Shown: piece after piece, positions 22,571-31,217 of the stretch | How the letters are laid out: each line of letters starts with the position of its first letter | Numbering within the stretch: the stretch's first letter is position 1 | Source: an uncultured Bacteroides sp. | Lineage (GTDB): Bacteria; Bacteroidota; Bacteroidia; Bacteroidales; Bacteroidaceae | NCBI GenBank assembly: GCA_905201685.1 | Contig: CAJKOW010000017.1 | Location: 1 to 31,522, forward strand | Length of the DNA stretch: 31,522 bases | Direction: 5' to 3' | The notes under the pieces: model-generated | Databases searched by the model: none | The model's input: only the letters and a program-made list of their open reading frames with translations | What the model was told of the DNA's origin: nothing | Position numbers and translations under genes: made by a program

Positions 22571-23233
22571 ATGAATAAAGAAAGTGCATTGGTCGTGTTC
22601 AGCGGTGGACAGGATTCGACTACTTGCCTGTTTTGGGCAAAACGTGAATTTAAAAAAGTATATGCGCTTAGCTTCTTGTATGGGCAAAAGCATCAGAAGG
22701 AAGTGGAGCTGGCTCGTGAGATAGCCCGTAAGGCCGGAGTAGAATTTGAGGTGATGGATGTTTCGTTCATTGGTAAGTTGGGGCATAATTCGCTGACCGA
22801 CCCTACCATGACAATGGACAGTGAGAAGCCGGCTGATAGTTTTCCGAATACATTTGTCCCGGGGCGCAACCTGTTTTTCCTGAGTATTGCGGCTGTATAT
22901 GCCCGCGAGCGTGGCATCAATCATATTGTCACCGGGGTGTCGCAGACGGATTTTAGCGGATACCCTGACTGTCGCGATGCTTTTATCAAATCGTTGAATG
23001 TGACGTTGAATCTGGCGATGGATGAACAGTTTGTTATCCATACTCCTTTAATGTGGATTGACAAGGCGGAGACCTGGGCTTTGGCCGACGAGCTGGGAGT
23101 GCTCGACTTGGTGCGTCATGAAACACTGACCTGTTACAATGGCATTCCGGGTGACGGATGCGGGCATTGTCCGGCCTGCAAACTGCGCCGTGAAGGGTTG
23201 GAGAAGTATCTGCACTCCGTTCATAAGGCTTAG
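22571..23233 (+). CDS. queC: 7-cyano-7-deazaguanine synthase QueC
   Basis: QueC converts 7-carboxy-7-deazaguanine to preQ0 with ATP and ammonia. From the ATG at 22571 it has 220 residues, with the PP-loop SGGQDS (11-16), the segment PGRNLFFLSIAAVYA and the C-terminal zinc site C188, C197, C200, C203 (DGCGHCPACKLR). An ATG at 22559 is in frame, but 22571 gives the usual MNKESALVVFSGG start. It lies 96 nt after yhhQ and 48 nt before queF, all on plus, with no separate TAnnTTTG promoter seen. Confidence 0.96.
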   Translation: MNKESALVVFSGGQDSTTCLFWAKREFKKVYALSFLYGQKHQKEVELAREIARKAGVEFEVMDVSFIGKLGHNSLTDPTMTMDSEKPADSFPNTFVPGRNLFFLSIAAVYARERGINHIVTGVSQTDFSGYPDCRDAFIKSLNVTLNLAMDEQFVIHTPLMWIDKAETWALADELGVLDLVRHETLTCYNGIPGDGCGHCPACKLRREGLEKYLHSVHKA

Positions 23234-23281
23234 GTTGGCGATAAAAGTAATAACGAATGATTATATAAAAGAGTTATCGTA

Positions 23282-23737
23282 ATGACAGAATTGAAAGACC
23301 AGTTGACCCTTTTAGGGCGTAAGACAGAATACAAGCAGGATTATGCGCCTGAAGTATTGGAAGCTTTTGACAACAAGCATCCCGAAAACGATTATTGGGT
23401 ACGCTTTAATTGTCCGGAATTCACCAGTTTGTGCCCCATCACAGGGCAGCCCGATTTTGCGGAGATACGGATTTCATACATTCCCGACATAAAGATGGTG
23501 GAAAGTAAAAGTCTGAAACTATATCTTTTCAGCTTTCGGAACCATGGAGCTTTTCACGAAGACTGCGTGAATATCATTATGAAGGATTTGATACGTCTGA
23601 TGAATCCGAAGTATATTGAAGTCACCGGCTTCTTTACCCCGCGTGGTGGCATTTCCATCTATCCGTATGCCAATTACGGACGTCCCGGTACAAAGTACGA
23701 ACATTTGGCCGAACAGCGTCTGGCAAACAGGGAATAA
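23282..23737 (+). CDS. queF: NADPH-dependent preQ0 reductase QueF
   Basis: QueF reduces the nitrile of preQ0 to the amine of preQ1. The 151 residues are the short single-domain (YkvM) type. The nucleophile is C51 in FTSLCPITGQPDF, with D58 nearby. The QueF motif ESKSLKLYLFSF (74-85) and FHEDC (91-95) follow. It completes preQ1 synthesis after QueC. The QueD and QueE steps are not in this window. It converges on the RDD gene with 23 nt between. Confidence 0.97.
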   Translation: MTELKDQLTLLGRKTEYKQDYAPEVLEAFDNKHPENDYWVRFNCPEFTSLCPITGQPDFAEIRISYIPDIKMVESKSLKLYLFSFRNHGAFHEDCVNIIMKDLIRLMNPKYIEVTGFFTPRGGISIYPYANYGRPGTKYEHLAEQRLANRE

Positions 23738-23760
23738 TGGACTGTATGCCATCTTGAAGT

Positions 23761-24486
23761 TCAAAATTCTTCGAGAGCATAGTATTGATAATCACGTAGA
23801 ACCGTTTGCAGAAAATTTTCTGCCTGATTCTCATGGGGAGTTGCTGAAAGCAACTCCCTTACCTTTTCCGCCAACTTTTCTATTCGTTGCTTTCTGTTCT
23901 TCTGATCCGACTGCAGGGTGCGGCCGATGACGTTTATCTGTTCTAACGAGAGGTTGACAACCTGCGGATAAGTGGGGTGATAACCTTGCCGTAAATAATC
24001 AAATTCGTCAAGGCTTACATGAATCTTGCGATAATTCTTTTCTTTTATTACCATGGTACCTGCAGCAAGGTCGCCTATCCGCTGGCTGTTTTTAGTCAGC
24101 AGGATAGATAAAATTCCGAATCCCCCTGTCAGGAATGCATCGATGGGAAATAGCAGCCAGCGTAGCAGATAGGAACTGATGCTTGGAGTCGTACCGTCTG
24201 CTTTTACTACACGAATGTTCATGAGCCGTTTGCCCGGGCTTTGCCCTTGGTTAAATACTTCCCATAAAAAGAAGTAACACAAAGCCGGCAGATAAATGGC
24301 AATGGCAACCACGAGGTATGAAACTTCGCCGACGGGGCGAAAACTCAAATACAGTTTGCTGGCTCCCAGCAGATAGATACCGATAAGGATGTAATCGATG
24401 ATGAGTGCGACGAATCGTTCGCCAATGCTGGCCGGCGTTTGGCTGATTCGAACGAATTGTCCGGTAAAGATGGTGGATTCTGCCAT
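23761..24486 (-). CDS. RDD family membrane protein
   Basis: A 241-residue protein with the RDD domain in its first two thirds: GERFVALIIDYILIGIYLLG (first helix and the R/D residues), a second helix near 50-75, GQSPGKRLMNIRVVKADG and a third helix near 115-135 with the conserved D of FPIDAFLTGG. The C-terminal about 80 residues are soluble and charged. RDD proteins are of uncertain function (some are suggested to be ion transporters). The gene diverges from the SpoIIM-MoxR-DUF58 operon with only 101 nt between, and its promoter overlaps that operon's promoter, so it probably belongs to the same system. Confidence 0.92.
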   Translation of the reverse strand: MAESTIFTGQFVRISQTPASIGERFVALIIDYILIGIYLLGASKLYLSFRPVGEVSYLVVAIAIYLPALCYFFLWEVFNQGQSPGKRLMNIRVVKADGTTPSISSYLLRWLLFPIDAFLTGGFGILSILLTKNSQRIGDLAAGTMVIKEKNYRKIHVSLDEFDYLRQGYHPTYPQVVNLSLEQINVIGRTLQSDQKNRKQRIEKLAEKVRELLSATPHENQAENFLQTVLRDYQYYALEEF

Positions 24487-24512
24487 TGGGAATAAAACAT
24501 TTTAGCTATCTC

Positions 24513-24544
24513 ATTGCAAATATATCATTATTCTCTTATTTTTG
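24513..24544 (+). promoter_or_regulatory. Promoter of the SpoIIM-MoxR-DUF58 operon
   Basis: ATTG at 24513-24516, 20 nt, then TATTTTTG at 24537-24544, about 43 nt before the ATG at 24588. Its -33 region overlaps the -7 element of the RDD gene on the other strand. Confidence 0.65.
24517..24524 (-). promoter_or_regulatory. -7 promoter element of the RDD gene
   Basis: The minus strand reads TATATTTG, an exact match, about 30 nt before the RDD ATG. The -33 is not clear. The overlap with the divergent promoter suggests joint control. Confidence 0.55.
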
Positions 24545-24587
24545 TTTTCGAATTGAGTAAAAACACAGTCGAAATCCTTGGTTAATC

Positions 24588-25550
24588 ATGAAAGAAGTAA
24601 CGTTCATCCGTCAGAACATCGAAAGATGGAATGAAGCCGAGAAGGTGGTAGAACACGCCGATCGTGTTTCGCCCGACCGGCTTGCTGACGTATATATGGA
24701 ACTGACAACGGATCTGGCTTTCTCGCAGACTCACTTTCCGACCTCAAGGATTACAATTTATCTGAATAATCTGGCTTCAGCATTGCACAATAAAATTTAC
24801 CGTAACAAGCGTGAGAAATGGTCACGTCTGTTGACTTTCTGGACTCGTGAGGTTCCTCGCGTGATGTATGATGCCCGTCGGGAGTTATGGCTTTCGTTAC
24901 TGATATTTATGATCAGTGTGGGCATTGGGGTACTTTCGGCTGCGAATGACGTTGATTTTGTAAGGCTTATCTTGGGAAATGCGTATGTTGACATGACACT
25001 GGATAATATTGCTCAGGGAAATCCCATGGGAGTTTATGGCAGTTCGTCCGAGCTGCCGATGTTTTTAGGCATCACATTGAATAATGTAAGGGTTGCTTTT
25101 AATTGTTTTGCGATGGGGATGCTGACCAGTTTTGGCACTGCATTCATGCTTTTTAGCAACGGAGTGATGTTAGGGGCCTTTCAGACTTTCTTTTATCAGC
25201 ACGGACTGTTGTGGGAGTCCGCACTGGCTGTCTGGCTACACGGCACCTTGGAAATCTGGGCCATAATTGTGGCTGGAGCAGCCGGATTGGCTTTGGGAAA
25301 AGGATGGCTGTTTCCGGGAACTTATTCGCGTGCCGAATCATTCCGGCGTGGAGCAAGGCGTGGCTTAAAGGTTGTTGTCGGTACGGTCCCGGTCTTTGTG
25401 ATGGCGGGTTTCATCGAAAGTTTTATAACGCGTCATACCGATTTGCCTAACGTTCTTCGGATAGGCATCATACTATTATCTTTGATCTTTATTATTTTTT
25501 ACTATATTTACTTACCAAACAAGAGAAGATATGGAGACACAGAAGCCTAA
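24588..25550 (+). CDS. Stage II sporulation protein M-like membrane protein
   Basis: A 320-residue protein. Residues 1-100 are soluble and helical (FIRQNIERWNEAEKVVEHA). About five membrane helices follow from residue 105 (LWLSLLIFMISVGIGVL) to near the C-terminus. The SpoIIM/DUF95 signature is in ITLNNVRVAFNCFAMGMLTSFGTAFMLFSNGVMLGAF and HGTLEIWAIIVAGAAGLALGKGWLFPG. SpoIIM in endospore formers is part of the DMP peptidoglycan machine; this organism does not sporulate, so a general envelope role is more likely. First gene of the operon; its 3' end overlaps the next gene by 20 bp. Confidence 0.92.
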   Translation: MKEVTFIRQNIERWNEAEKVVEHADRVSPDRLADVYMELTTDLAFSQTHFPTSRITIYLNNLASALHNKIYRNKREKWSRLLTFWTREVPRVMYDARRELWLSLLIFMISVGIGVLSAANDVDFVRLILGNAYVDMTLDNIAQGNPMGVYGSSSELPMFLGITLNNVRVAFNCFAMGMLTSFGTAFMLFSNGVMLGAFQTFFYQHGLLWESALAVWLHGTLEIWAIIVAGAAGLALGKGWLFPGTYSRAESFRRGARRGLKVVVGTVPVFVMAGFIESFITRHTDLPNVLRIGIILLSLIFIIFYYIYLPNKRRYGDTEA

Positions 25551-26478
25551 AATTGCCATGTATGTTCAGCGTACGTTTGGTGATAAGCTTAATGCTACGT
25601 TCGATTTTATTAAAGAAAACTGGAAAGTATTGCTGAAGTTTGTTACTTATTTGCTTTTGCCTGTCAGCCTTATACATGCATTGAGTCTGAACGGACTGAT
25701 GGGGATGTTGTTGGGTATTGCCGACCCGGCTGAGGCTGAAGCAATGTTGGCAAATTCAAGTCAGTTGGTCTCGTTTGTTTCCTATTATGGCTTGTTGATA
25801 TTGGTCAGCTTGGTAGGAACGACATTGTTGGGAGCTTTGATATATGCCTTGATGAAACTTTATAATGAACGTGAGGAACGTTTGTCCGGCGTGACGATGG
25901 GAATGCTGAAGCCGTTGTTGCTTCTTAACTTCAAGCGATTGTTCTTACTTACTCTGTTTGCCATATTTTTGATGGTACTGATAGCAGTGGTAGGGGGCGT
26001 GTTGGCTTCGTTATTTTCTGGGATTTCAGTATTGTTTGTCTTTTTGTTTATATTGGTGTGCATGTTGCTGCTTGTCCCATTGTTGTTGTGGGGACCTGTT
26101 TATTTGTTTGAAGACATATCGTTGATGAGTGCGTTGGGAAAGGCTTTCCGTCTTGGTTTTGCTACTTGGGGCGGTGTCATATTGATGGCCATTGTGATGG
26201 GCTTCTTAGCCAGCATATTGCAAGGAGTAACGACGATGCCCTGGTATATTTCCGTATTGGTTAAAACCTTTTTCATGGCGAGTGATTCTGCCAATGGGAT
26301 AGGAACCTCAGCCGGCTATAACTTTATGCTTTATTTGTTTGCCATTATTCAGGCATTTGGTGCCTATCTTGCTATGGTGTTTTATTTAGTGGGACTTGCT
26401 TATCAATATGGTCATGCAGCTGAAAAAATGGATAGTGTAAGAATCGAGGACGATATCAATCATTTTGAGCAACTGTAA
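25531..26478 (+). CDS. Polytopic membrane protein of unknown function
   Basis: A 315-residue hydrophobic protein with about six predicted membrane segments, among them KFVTYLLLPVSLIHAL (37-52), YYGLLILVSLVGTTLLGAL, LFLLTLFAIFLMVLIAVVGG and VLFVFLFILVCMLLLVPLLLWG, and a short acidic C-terminal tail. I recognise no catalytic motif. The N-terminus MYVQRTFGDKLNATFDFIKENWKVL resembles the soluble lead-in of other Bacteroidetes membrane proteins placed in this operon. It overlaps the SpoIIM-like gene by 20 bp and precedes the DUF4129 gene by 17 nt, so it is part of the same unit. Confidence 0.85.
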   Translation: METQKPKIAMYVQRTFGDKLNATFDFIKENWKVLLKFVTYLLLPVSLIHALSLNGLMGMLLGIADPAEAEAMLANSSQLVSFVSYYGLLILVSLVGTTLLGALIYALMKLYNEREERLSGVTMGMLKPLLLLNFKRLFLLTLFAIFLMVLIAVVGGVLASLFSGISVLFVFLFILVCMLLLVPLLLWGPVYLFEDISLMSALGKAFRLGFATWGGVILMAIVMGFLASILQGVTTMPWYISVLVKTFFMASDSANGIGTSAGYNFMLYLFAIIQAFGAYLAMVFYLVGLAYQYGHAAEKMDSVRIEDDINHFEQL

Positions 26479-26495
26479 TTCTGTCTGTAATAGAT

Positions 26496-27110
26496 ATGAA
26501 TACCCTGACTACCGATACATTAGGCTATGACATTGAGCTGGTGAATGTTTGGCAAGCGGATCCTGCTTACAATTACAACCGTGAACTGCTTACACCGGAT
26601 GTTAACATACTGGAGTGGATCGGTAGTCAGATGGCCAAGCTGTGGCAAGAACTATGGGGCAATGAAATAGTGAGTGAGTACGGGGAAACGATCGTGCTTG
26701 TATTTACTATCTTGTTTGTGCTTTTCCTTGTTTGGTTTATCTACAAGAAACATCCTTCTTTATTTGTTCGTCTGCATGCCCAGGCAAAATCTTCAGGCAT
26801 GGTCGAGGACACTATTTATGGTGTTGATTTTGAGCAATCCATCTCACAGGCGATGTTGTCGGGAGATTATAAGGAAGCGGTACGCCTGCTTTATTTACAG
26901 ACACTGAAGTCATTGGATGATGACGGTCGTATTGTCTGGCAGCCTTATAAGACTCCCACTCAGTATAAGTACGAAGTGCATATGGAGGCGTTTAATCGGT
27001 TGACCAATGACTTTTTACGTGTGCGCTATGGTAATTTTGAGGCAACCGAGATACTTTTGGGCTCGATGCGTGCTCTGCAGGATGAAGTGAAGAAAGGAGG
27101 GGGAGTATGA
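26496..27110 (+). CDS. DUF4129 domain protein
   Basis: A 204-residue protein with a periplasmic N-terminal part (1-62), one membrane helix (about 65-83) and a cytosolic DUF4129-like tail. The tail shows VDFEQSISQAMLSGDYKEAVRLLYLQTLKSLDDDGRI and the KTPTQY segment typical of this domain. DUF4129 proteins are commonly linked with MoxR and DUF58 genes; the activity is unknown. The gene overlaps the DUF4350 gene by 4 nt (ATGA). Confidence 0.88.
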   Translation: MNTLTTDTLGYDIELVNVWQADPAYNYNRELLTPDVNILEWIGSQMAKLWQELWGNEIVSEYGETIVLVFTILFVLFLVWFIYKKHPSLFVRLHAQAKSSGMVEDTIYGVDFEQSISQAMLSGDYKEAVRLLYLQTLKSLDDDGRIVWQPYKTPTQYKYEVHMEAFNRLTNDFLRVRYGNFEATEILLGSMRALQDEVKKGGGV

Positions 27111-28366
27111 AGGGGAGCTGTTGGTTTGTGGTTGGAATTACAGGATTTCTGTTGCTGATGTTTGTTGTCGAGTGCCATTTACCTAAACGTTTTGTTTGGC
27201 ATCCCACGTTCAGTCATTACGATGAGCAGCCTTTCGGATGCGCTTTATTGGATAGCTTGTTGTCTGCTTCCCTGCCGGGTAAGTATGCGTTGTCGCGTAA
27301 AACCTTTTATCAGTTGTCATCTGAAGATACAACGCTACGCAGAGGTATTCTGGCTATTTCCGAGAATCTTGCCTTGTCCGATGTCGATGTCAATGCCCTG
27401 TTGTCGATGGCCGGTCGTGGGGATAATGTGATGTTGGTCACTAACTTATTACCAGCCAAATTGGAAGATACATTAAAAGTGCATGGCAATTATTCTTATT
27501 TTTATTTTAGGGCATTGAAGAAGCAGGCGGCTTCTTTTTTCTCACGCGACAGCATCCTTTGGGTGTCATCGCCAGGTGATTCCTGTACTTATTATTTCTA
27601 TCCTCAGTTGTGTGCTTCTACTATATCCGTCAGGTCGGTAGGTAATGGTAAGGTGCTTGCCGTTAGGCAGGAATCGGCAGGTTGGCGTCATGGTGGGCAA
27701 ATGGGCGATACCATAATACACTCTCCGGTAGCATTATCCGTACCTGTTGGAAGAGGGCAGATTATTGTGGTATCCACTCCTTTGCTTTTTACCAATTATG
27801 GGGTTGTTGATGGGCGGAATGCCGCTTATGTTTTCCGCCTTCTTTCCCAAATGGATAGATTGCCACTGATCCGCACAGAAGCTTATATGGACGAAACGGC
27901 ACAAATGCAACAGTCACCGTTCAGGTATCTGCTTGCTCATCGTCCTTTGCGTTGGGCATTGTATGTGTCATTGATTGGAATAGTGCTTTTTATGTTTTTT
28001 ACGGCTCGCCGGCGTCAGCGTGCCATTCCTGTGATTGCTCCGCCGGTTGATAAGTCGTTGGAGTTTGTCAAGTTGGTCGGTACACTTTATTTTCAGAAAA
28101 AGGATCATGCGGACTTGGTTCGTAAGAAATACCTTTATTTTGCAGAAACCGTACGTCGGTTGGTGCAGGTTGATTTGGAAGAGACCGAGAATGATTCTTA
28201 TTCTTTTGCACGAATTGCACGGCGTACGGGGATGGATAATGAGTCGATAGCAACTCTTATCCATGAAGTTCGTCATGTGGCGCATGATACCAGTATTAAG
28301 ATATCAGTAGAACGAATGAAACAATTAATTGATAGAATGAATGATATAACCCGAAATTTATTATGA
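27107..28366 (+). CDS. DUF4350 domain protein
   Basis: A 419-residue membrane-anchored protein with an N-terminal helix (about 5-22), a large periplasmic part related to DUF4350 (GQIIVVSTPLLFTNYGV and RNAAYVFRLLSQM near the middle), a second helix around 280-300 (LYVSLIGIVLFMFF) and a cytosolic tail of about 115 residues ending RMNDITRNLL. The DUF4350 fold is thought to be glutamine amidotransferase-like, but I see no complete catalytic set. It overlaps its neighbours on both sides by 4 nt, showing tight coupling with DUF4129 and MoxR. Confidence 0.88.
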   Translation: MKGSCWFVVGITGFLLLMFVVECHLPKRFVWHPTFSHYDEQPFGCALLDSLLSASLPGKYALSRKTFYQLSSEDTTLRRGILAISENLALSDVDVNALLSMAGRGDNVMLVTNLLPAKLEDTLKVHGNYSYFYFRALKKQAASFFSRDSILWVSSPGDSCTYYFYPQLCASTISVRSVGNGKVLAVRQESAGWRHGGQMGDTIIHSPVALSVPVGRGQIIVVSTPLLFTNYGVVDGRNAAYVFRLLSQMDRLPLIRTEAYMDETAQMQQSPFRYLLAHRPLRWALYVSLIGIVLFMFFTARRRQRAIPVIAPPVDKSLEFVKLVGTLYFQKKDHADLVRKKYLYFAETVRRLVQVDLEETENDSYSFARIARRTGMDNESIATLIHEVRHVAHDTSIKISVERMKQLIDRMNDITRNLL

Positions 28367-29328
28367 ATGAAAATAGACTTGACCTTACATTCTTTTCTGC
28401 TAAAATAGCGGAGTTGAAGAAACAAATTGCTTCTGTTCTTGTGGGGCAGGATCAGATTGTTGATCTTGTTTTGACTGCTATCGTGGGCAATGGACATGTG
28501 TTGATTGAGGGAGTACCCGGTGTGGCTAAAACATTATTGGCTCGTTTGGTTGCACGGTTGATAGATGCTGATTTTAGCCGTATTCAGTTTACTCCTGATT
28601 TGATGCCCAGCGATGTGTTGGGAACCACCGTATTTAATATGAAGACGGGTGATTTTGATTTTCACCGAGGACCGGCTTTTGCTGATATCGTGTTGGTGGA
28701 TGAAATTAATCGTGCTCCGGCCAAGACGCAGGCCGCTTTGTTTGAGGTGATGGAAGAACGACAGGCAAGTATTGATGGTGTTACTTATCCTATGGGCGAA
28801 TTGTACACAATTTTAGCAACACAGAATCCGGTGGAGCAGGAAGGAACCTATAAACTGCCAGAAGCACAGCTCGATCGTTTCCTTATGAAAATCGTAATGG
28901 GCTATCCGTCCGCAGACGAGGAACTGGAAGTTCTTGAACGTCATCAATCTAATACTTCATTAGTCAAGTTGGAGAATGTGTCTCCTGTGTTAACAAAAAT
29001 GGAGTTGTTGGATTTAAGAAGACTGTTGGGACAGGTTTTTGTTGATCGCACCTTATTACAATATATTGTACAGATTGTTCAACAAACCAGAACGGCTAAA
29101 GCTGTGTATCTCGGAGCATCTCCCCGCGCATCAGTCAGTATGCTTCAGGCGTCCAAAGCCTATGCATTATTGCAAGGACGTGATTTTGTAACTCCTGATG
29201 ATATCAAGTTTGTAGCACCATCGGTGCTCCATCATCGTCTGATATTGACTGCAGAAGCTGAAATGGAGGGATATACACCATTGAAAGTGACCCAACGTCT
29301 GATCGATCAGATAGAAGTTCCCCAATAG
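28363..29328 (+). CDS. MoxR-family AAA+ ATPase
   Basis: A 321-residue cytosolic ATPase. Walker A is GVPGVAKT (50-57), Walker B is VLVDEINRAPAKTQ (VDEIN at 112-116), sensor 1 is in LATQNPVEQEGTYKLPEAQLDRF, and the C-terminal lid has SPRASVSMLQASKAYALLQGRD. MoxR proteins act as chaperones or remodelers of partners that often carry von Willebrand A-like domains. The DUF58 gene 29 nt downstream is the usual partner. BatA/BatB-type vWA genes are not present here, which separates this locus from the aerotolerance operon. Confidence 0.95.
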   Translation: MNENRLDLTFFSAKIAELKKQIASVLVGQDQIVDLVLTAIVGNGHVLIEGVPGVAKTLLARLVARLIDADFSRIQFTPDLMPSDVLGTTVFNMKTGDFDFHRGPAFADIVLVDEINRAPAKTQAALFEVMEERQASIDGVTYPMGELYTILATQNPVEQEGTYKLPEAQLDRFLMKIVMGYPSADEELEVLERHQSNTSLVKLENVSPVLTKMELLDLRRLLGQVFVDRTLLQYIVQIVQQTRTAKAVYLGASPRASVSMLQASKAYALLQGRDFVTPDDIKFVAPSVLHHRLILTAEAEMEGYTPLKVTQRLIDQIEVPQ

Positions 29329-29357
29329 TTTATTCATCTTTTATCATTGCCAGGTCG

Positions 29358-30671
29358 ATGTCTTTGTATCTTACATATCGTTTTTATATCATATTGGGGG
29401 TAATCGTCTTTTTATTGGGTGGCGGATATCTCTATGCTCCATTGTTTGAGGTTGGGCAATGGGCGTTATTGCTGTTTGCATTGATTATATTGATTGATGT
29501 ATGGATGCTTTATAGTCATTGTGGCATTAAGGCTTTTAGGCAGTGTGCTTCTCGTTTTTCCAATGGCGATGATAACATTATTTCTATTCACGTTGAGAGT
29601 TCTTATCCCTATTCGATATCGATTGAGATAATTGATGAAATACCTTTTGTCTTTCAGAAACGCGATATGATTTTTCGGGTTCACCTTCGGGCAAGAGAAG
29701 CGAATAATATCTGTTATCGTTTACGTCCTGTTTGTCGGGGTACTTACGATTTTGGTTACTTGCGGCTCTTTGTTTCTACAACCGTAGGGCTTGTAACTCG
29801 TCGTTATACTTGCGGCGAACCTTTTCAGATTAAGGTCTATCCTTCTTTTTTGATGTTGCGTCATTATGAGTTGCTTGCAATGGATAATCGGCTTACGGAT
29901 CAGGGCATTAAACGCATTCGTAGGGTAGGGCATCATACCGAGTTCGAACAAATAAAAGATTATGTGAAAGATGATGATTCCCGTACCATTAATTGGAAAG
30001 CCAGTGCCCGACGGAACCGCCTGATGGTGAATGTCTATCAGGATGAACGCGCTCAATCGGTTTATGGCATTATTGACAAAGGGCGTATGATGCAGCAGGC
30101 TTTTCGGGGAATGACGCTTTTGGATTATGCCATCAATTCGACCTTGGTTCTTGCCTATATTGCCATGCGGAAGGAGGATATGGCAGGAATTGCAACCTTT
30201 AATGAACGTTTTGATACATTTGTACCTGCGTCTAAACGACAGGGACAAATGCAGGCTTTGCAGGAGGCTCTTTACAATCAGCAGACAGACTATGGCGAGA
30301 GTGATTTCTCTTCATTATGCGTCCATCTTGGTCGATATCTTTATAAACGTAGTTTGCTGATATTATATACCAATTTCTCCGGGTTGAATAGCATGTATCG
30401 ACAGTTGCCTTATTTACAACAACTTGGCAGACGGCACTGTTTACTTGTGGTTTTCTTCGAGGATACAGAATTGCAATCTTATCTTGCCACTTCGTCGCAG
30501 AATACAGAAGATTACTATCGCCATGTGATAGCCGAAAAATTTGCTTTTGAGAAGCGTTTGGTGGTTTCTACATTAAAACGTCATGGCATATTTTCATTAT
30601 TGACTACGCCCGAAAACCTTTCTGCCGATGTGATTAATAAATATTTGGAGATAAAGGCTACTTTGTTTTAG
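29358..30671 (+). CDS. DUF58 domain protein
   Basis: A 437-residue protein with two N-terminal membrane helices (about 9-27 and 33-50), a periplasmic-like beta region (60-150) and a C-terminal DUF58 domain. The domain is marked by EFEQIKDYVKDDDSRTINWKASARRNRLMVNVYQDE near 200-232, followed by a vWA-like fold (YGIIDKGRMM, TLLDYAINS, LLILYTNFS). It is the last gene of the operon and the expected partner of the MoxR ATPase. Its stop codon lies inside a hairpin (30653-30679). The next 800 nt contain no gene before the rRNA. Confidence 0.93.
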   Translation: MSLYLTYRFYIILGVIVFLLGGGYLYAPLFEVGQWALLLFALIILIDVWMLYSHCGIKAFRQCASRFSNGDDNIISIHVESSYPYSISIEIIDEIPFVFQKRDMIFRVHLRAREANNICYRLRPVCRGTYDFGYLRLFVSTTVGLVTRRYTCGEPFQIKVYPSFLMLRHYELLAMDNRLTDQGIKRIRRVGHHTEFEQIKDYVKDDDSRTINWKASARRNRLMVNVYQDERAQSVYGIIDKGRMMQQAFRGMTLLDYAINSTLVLAYIAMRKEDMAGIATFNERFDTFVPASKRQGQMQALQEALYNQQTDYGESDFSSLCVHLGRYLYKRSLLILYTNFSGLNSMYRQLPYLQQLGRRHCLLVVFFEDTELQSYLATSSQNTEDYYRHVIAEKFAFEKRLVVSTLKRHGIFSLLTTPENLSADVINKYLEIKATLF

Positions 30672-30679
30672 TGGCCTTT
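30653..30679 (+). terminator. Hairpin over the DUF58 stop codon
   Basis: AAAGGCTACT (30653-30662) pairs with AGTGGCCTTT (30670-30679) through one G-T pair, with a T-rich 7-nt loop. The usual T-run after the stem is missing, so it may pause polymerase or protect the 3' end rather than terminate alone. A C/T-rich tract follows directly. Confidence 0.45.
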
Positions 30680-30830
30680 CACTATTCTCCCTTCCCAATC
30701 CTCTTTTCCCCGTCAAGTTGTCTTCATTTGTAAGAGTCCTTCTTTCCCCCTCTTTCCTCCTTTCTTTCCCAGTCTTCCCTTTCCTCCTCCTCTTTTCCCC
30801 GCTTTTTCTTTCCTGCTTCCTTTTCGCGCG
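30675..30830 (+). promoter_or_regulatory. C/T-rich, G-poor tract; possible Rho loading site
   Basis: About 155 bases downstream of the DUF58 operon are overwhelmingly C and T on the plus strand, with repeated CTTTCC, TCCTCC and TTCCC blocks and very few G. Apart from the stop-codon hairpin at its start, little structure can form. Unstructured C-rich RNA is the known substrate of Rho. The tract sits where the operon should end, before the rRNA promoters. It could equally be a triplex-prone mirror tract without a role in RNA. Confidence 0.45.
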
Positions 30831-30965
30831 CGCATGTGAATATATAATGTATATCCTGATTCTTCCCGTTCGTATAGCCTATCAAAAACATGTTCTACAA
30901 CATGGTTATAAATCAATGACTTAGCAAAAAGATGCCCCAAAAGATTAAAAAAAGTATGGAATATA

Positions 30966-30997
30966 TTTGGATCCTATGTGAAAACCGACTACTTTTG
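30966..30997 (+). promoter_or_regulatory. rRNA operon promoter P1
   Basis: TTTG at 30966-30969, 20 nt, then TACTTTTG at 30990-30997, followed by CACCCGCTTTCGAGAA. The upstream stretch 30926-30965 is A-rich, as in UP elements. Sequence around it is repeated at P2. Confidence 0.75.
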
Positions 30998-31184
30998 CAC
31001 CCGCTTTCGAGAACGAGAGCAGCGACGAAATGACATTCTGAAAGACGCGGATCGAACGAATTGCAAGTTTGATCGGTATTCCGCTTGCATTCTGCAAGGA
31101 AAGCGAGCCGGTCGCCAACCTTTGTCAAGCGCAGCTTCACAAGGCAGCCCCGAAAAAGAAAATCGAAAAAAAACTTCGAAAAAA

Positions 31185-31217
31185 TTTGGAAGATATGTGA
31201 TAAAGTCCTTATCTTTG
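31185..31217 (+). promoter_or_regulatory. rRNA operon promoter P2 with A-tract upstream element
   Basis: TTTG at 31185-31188, 21 nt, then TATCTTTG at 31210-31217, followed by CATCCGCTTTCCGAAAG. The A-runs at 31151-31184 look like a strong UP element. It would start the leader about 250 nt before 16S. Confidence 0.8.

Noticed and set aside
30713..30940. Minus-strand Lys/Gly-rich small protein
   Set aside because: It is the translation of the homopyrimidine tract's complement; no ribosome binding site or family.
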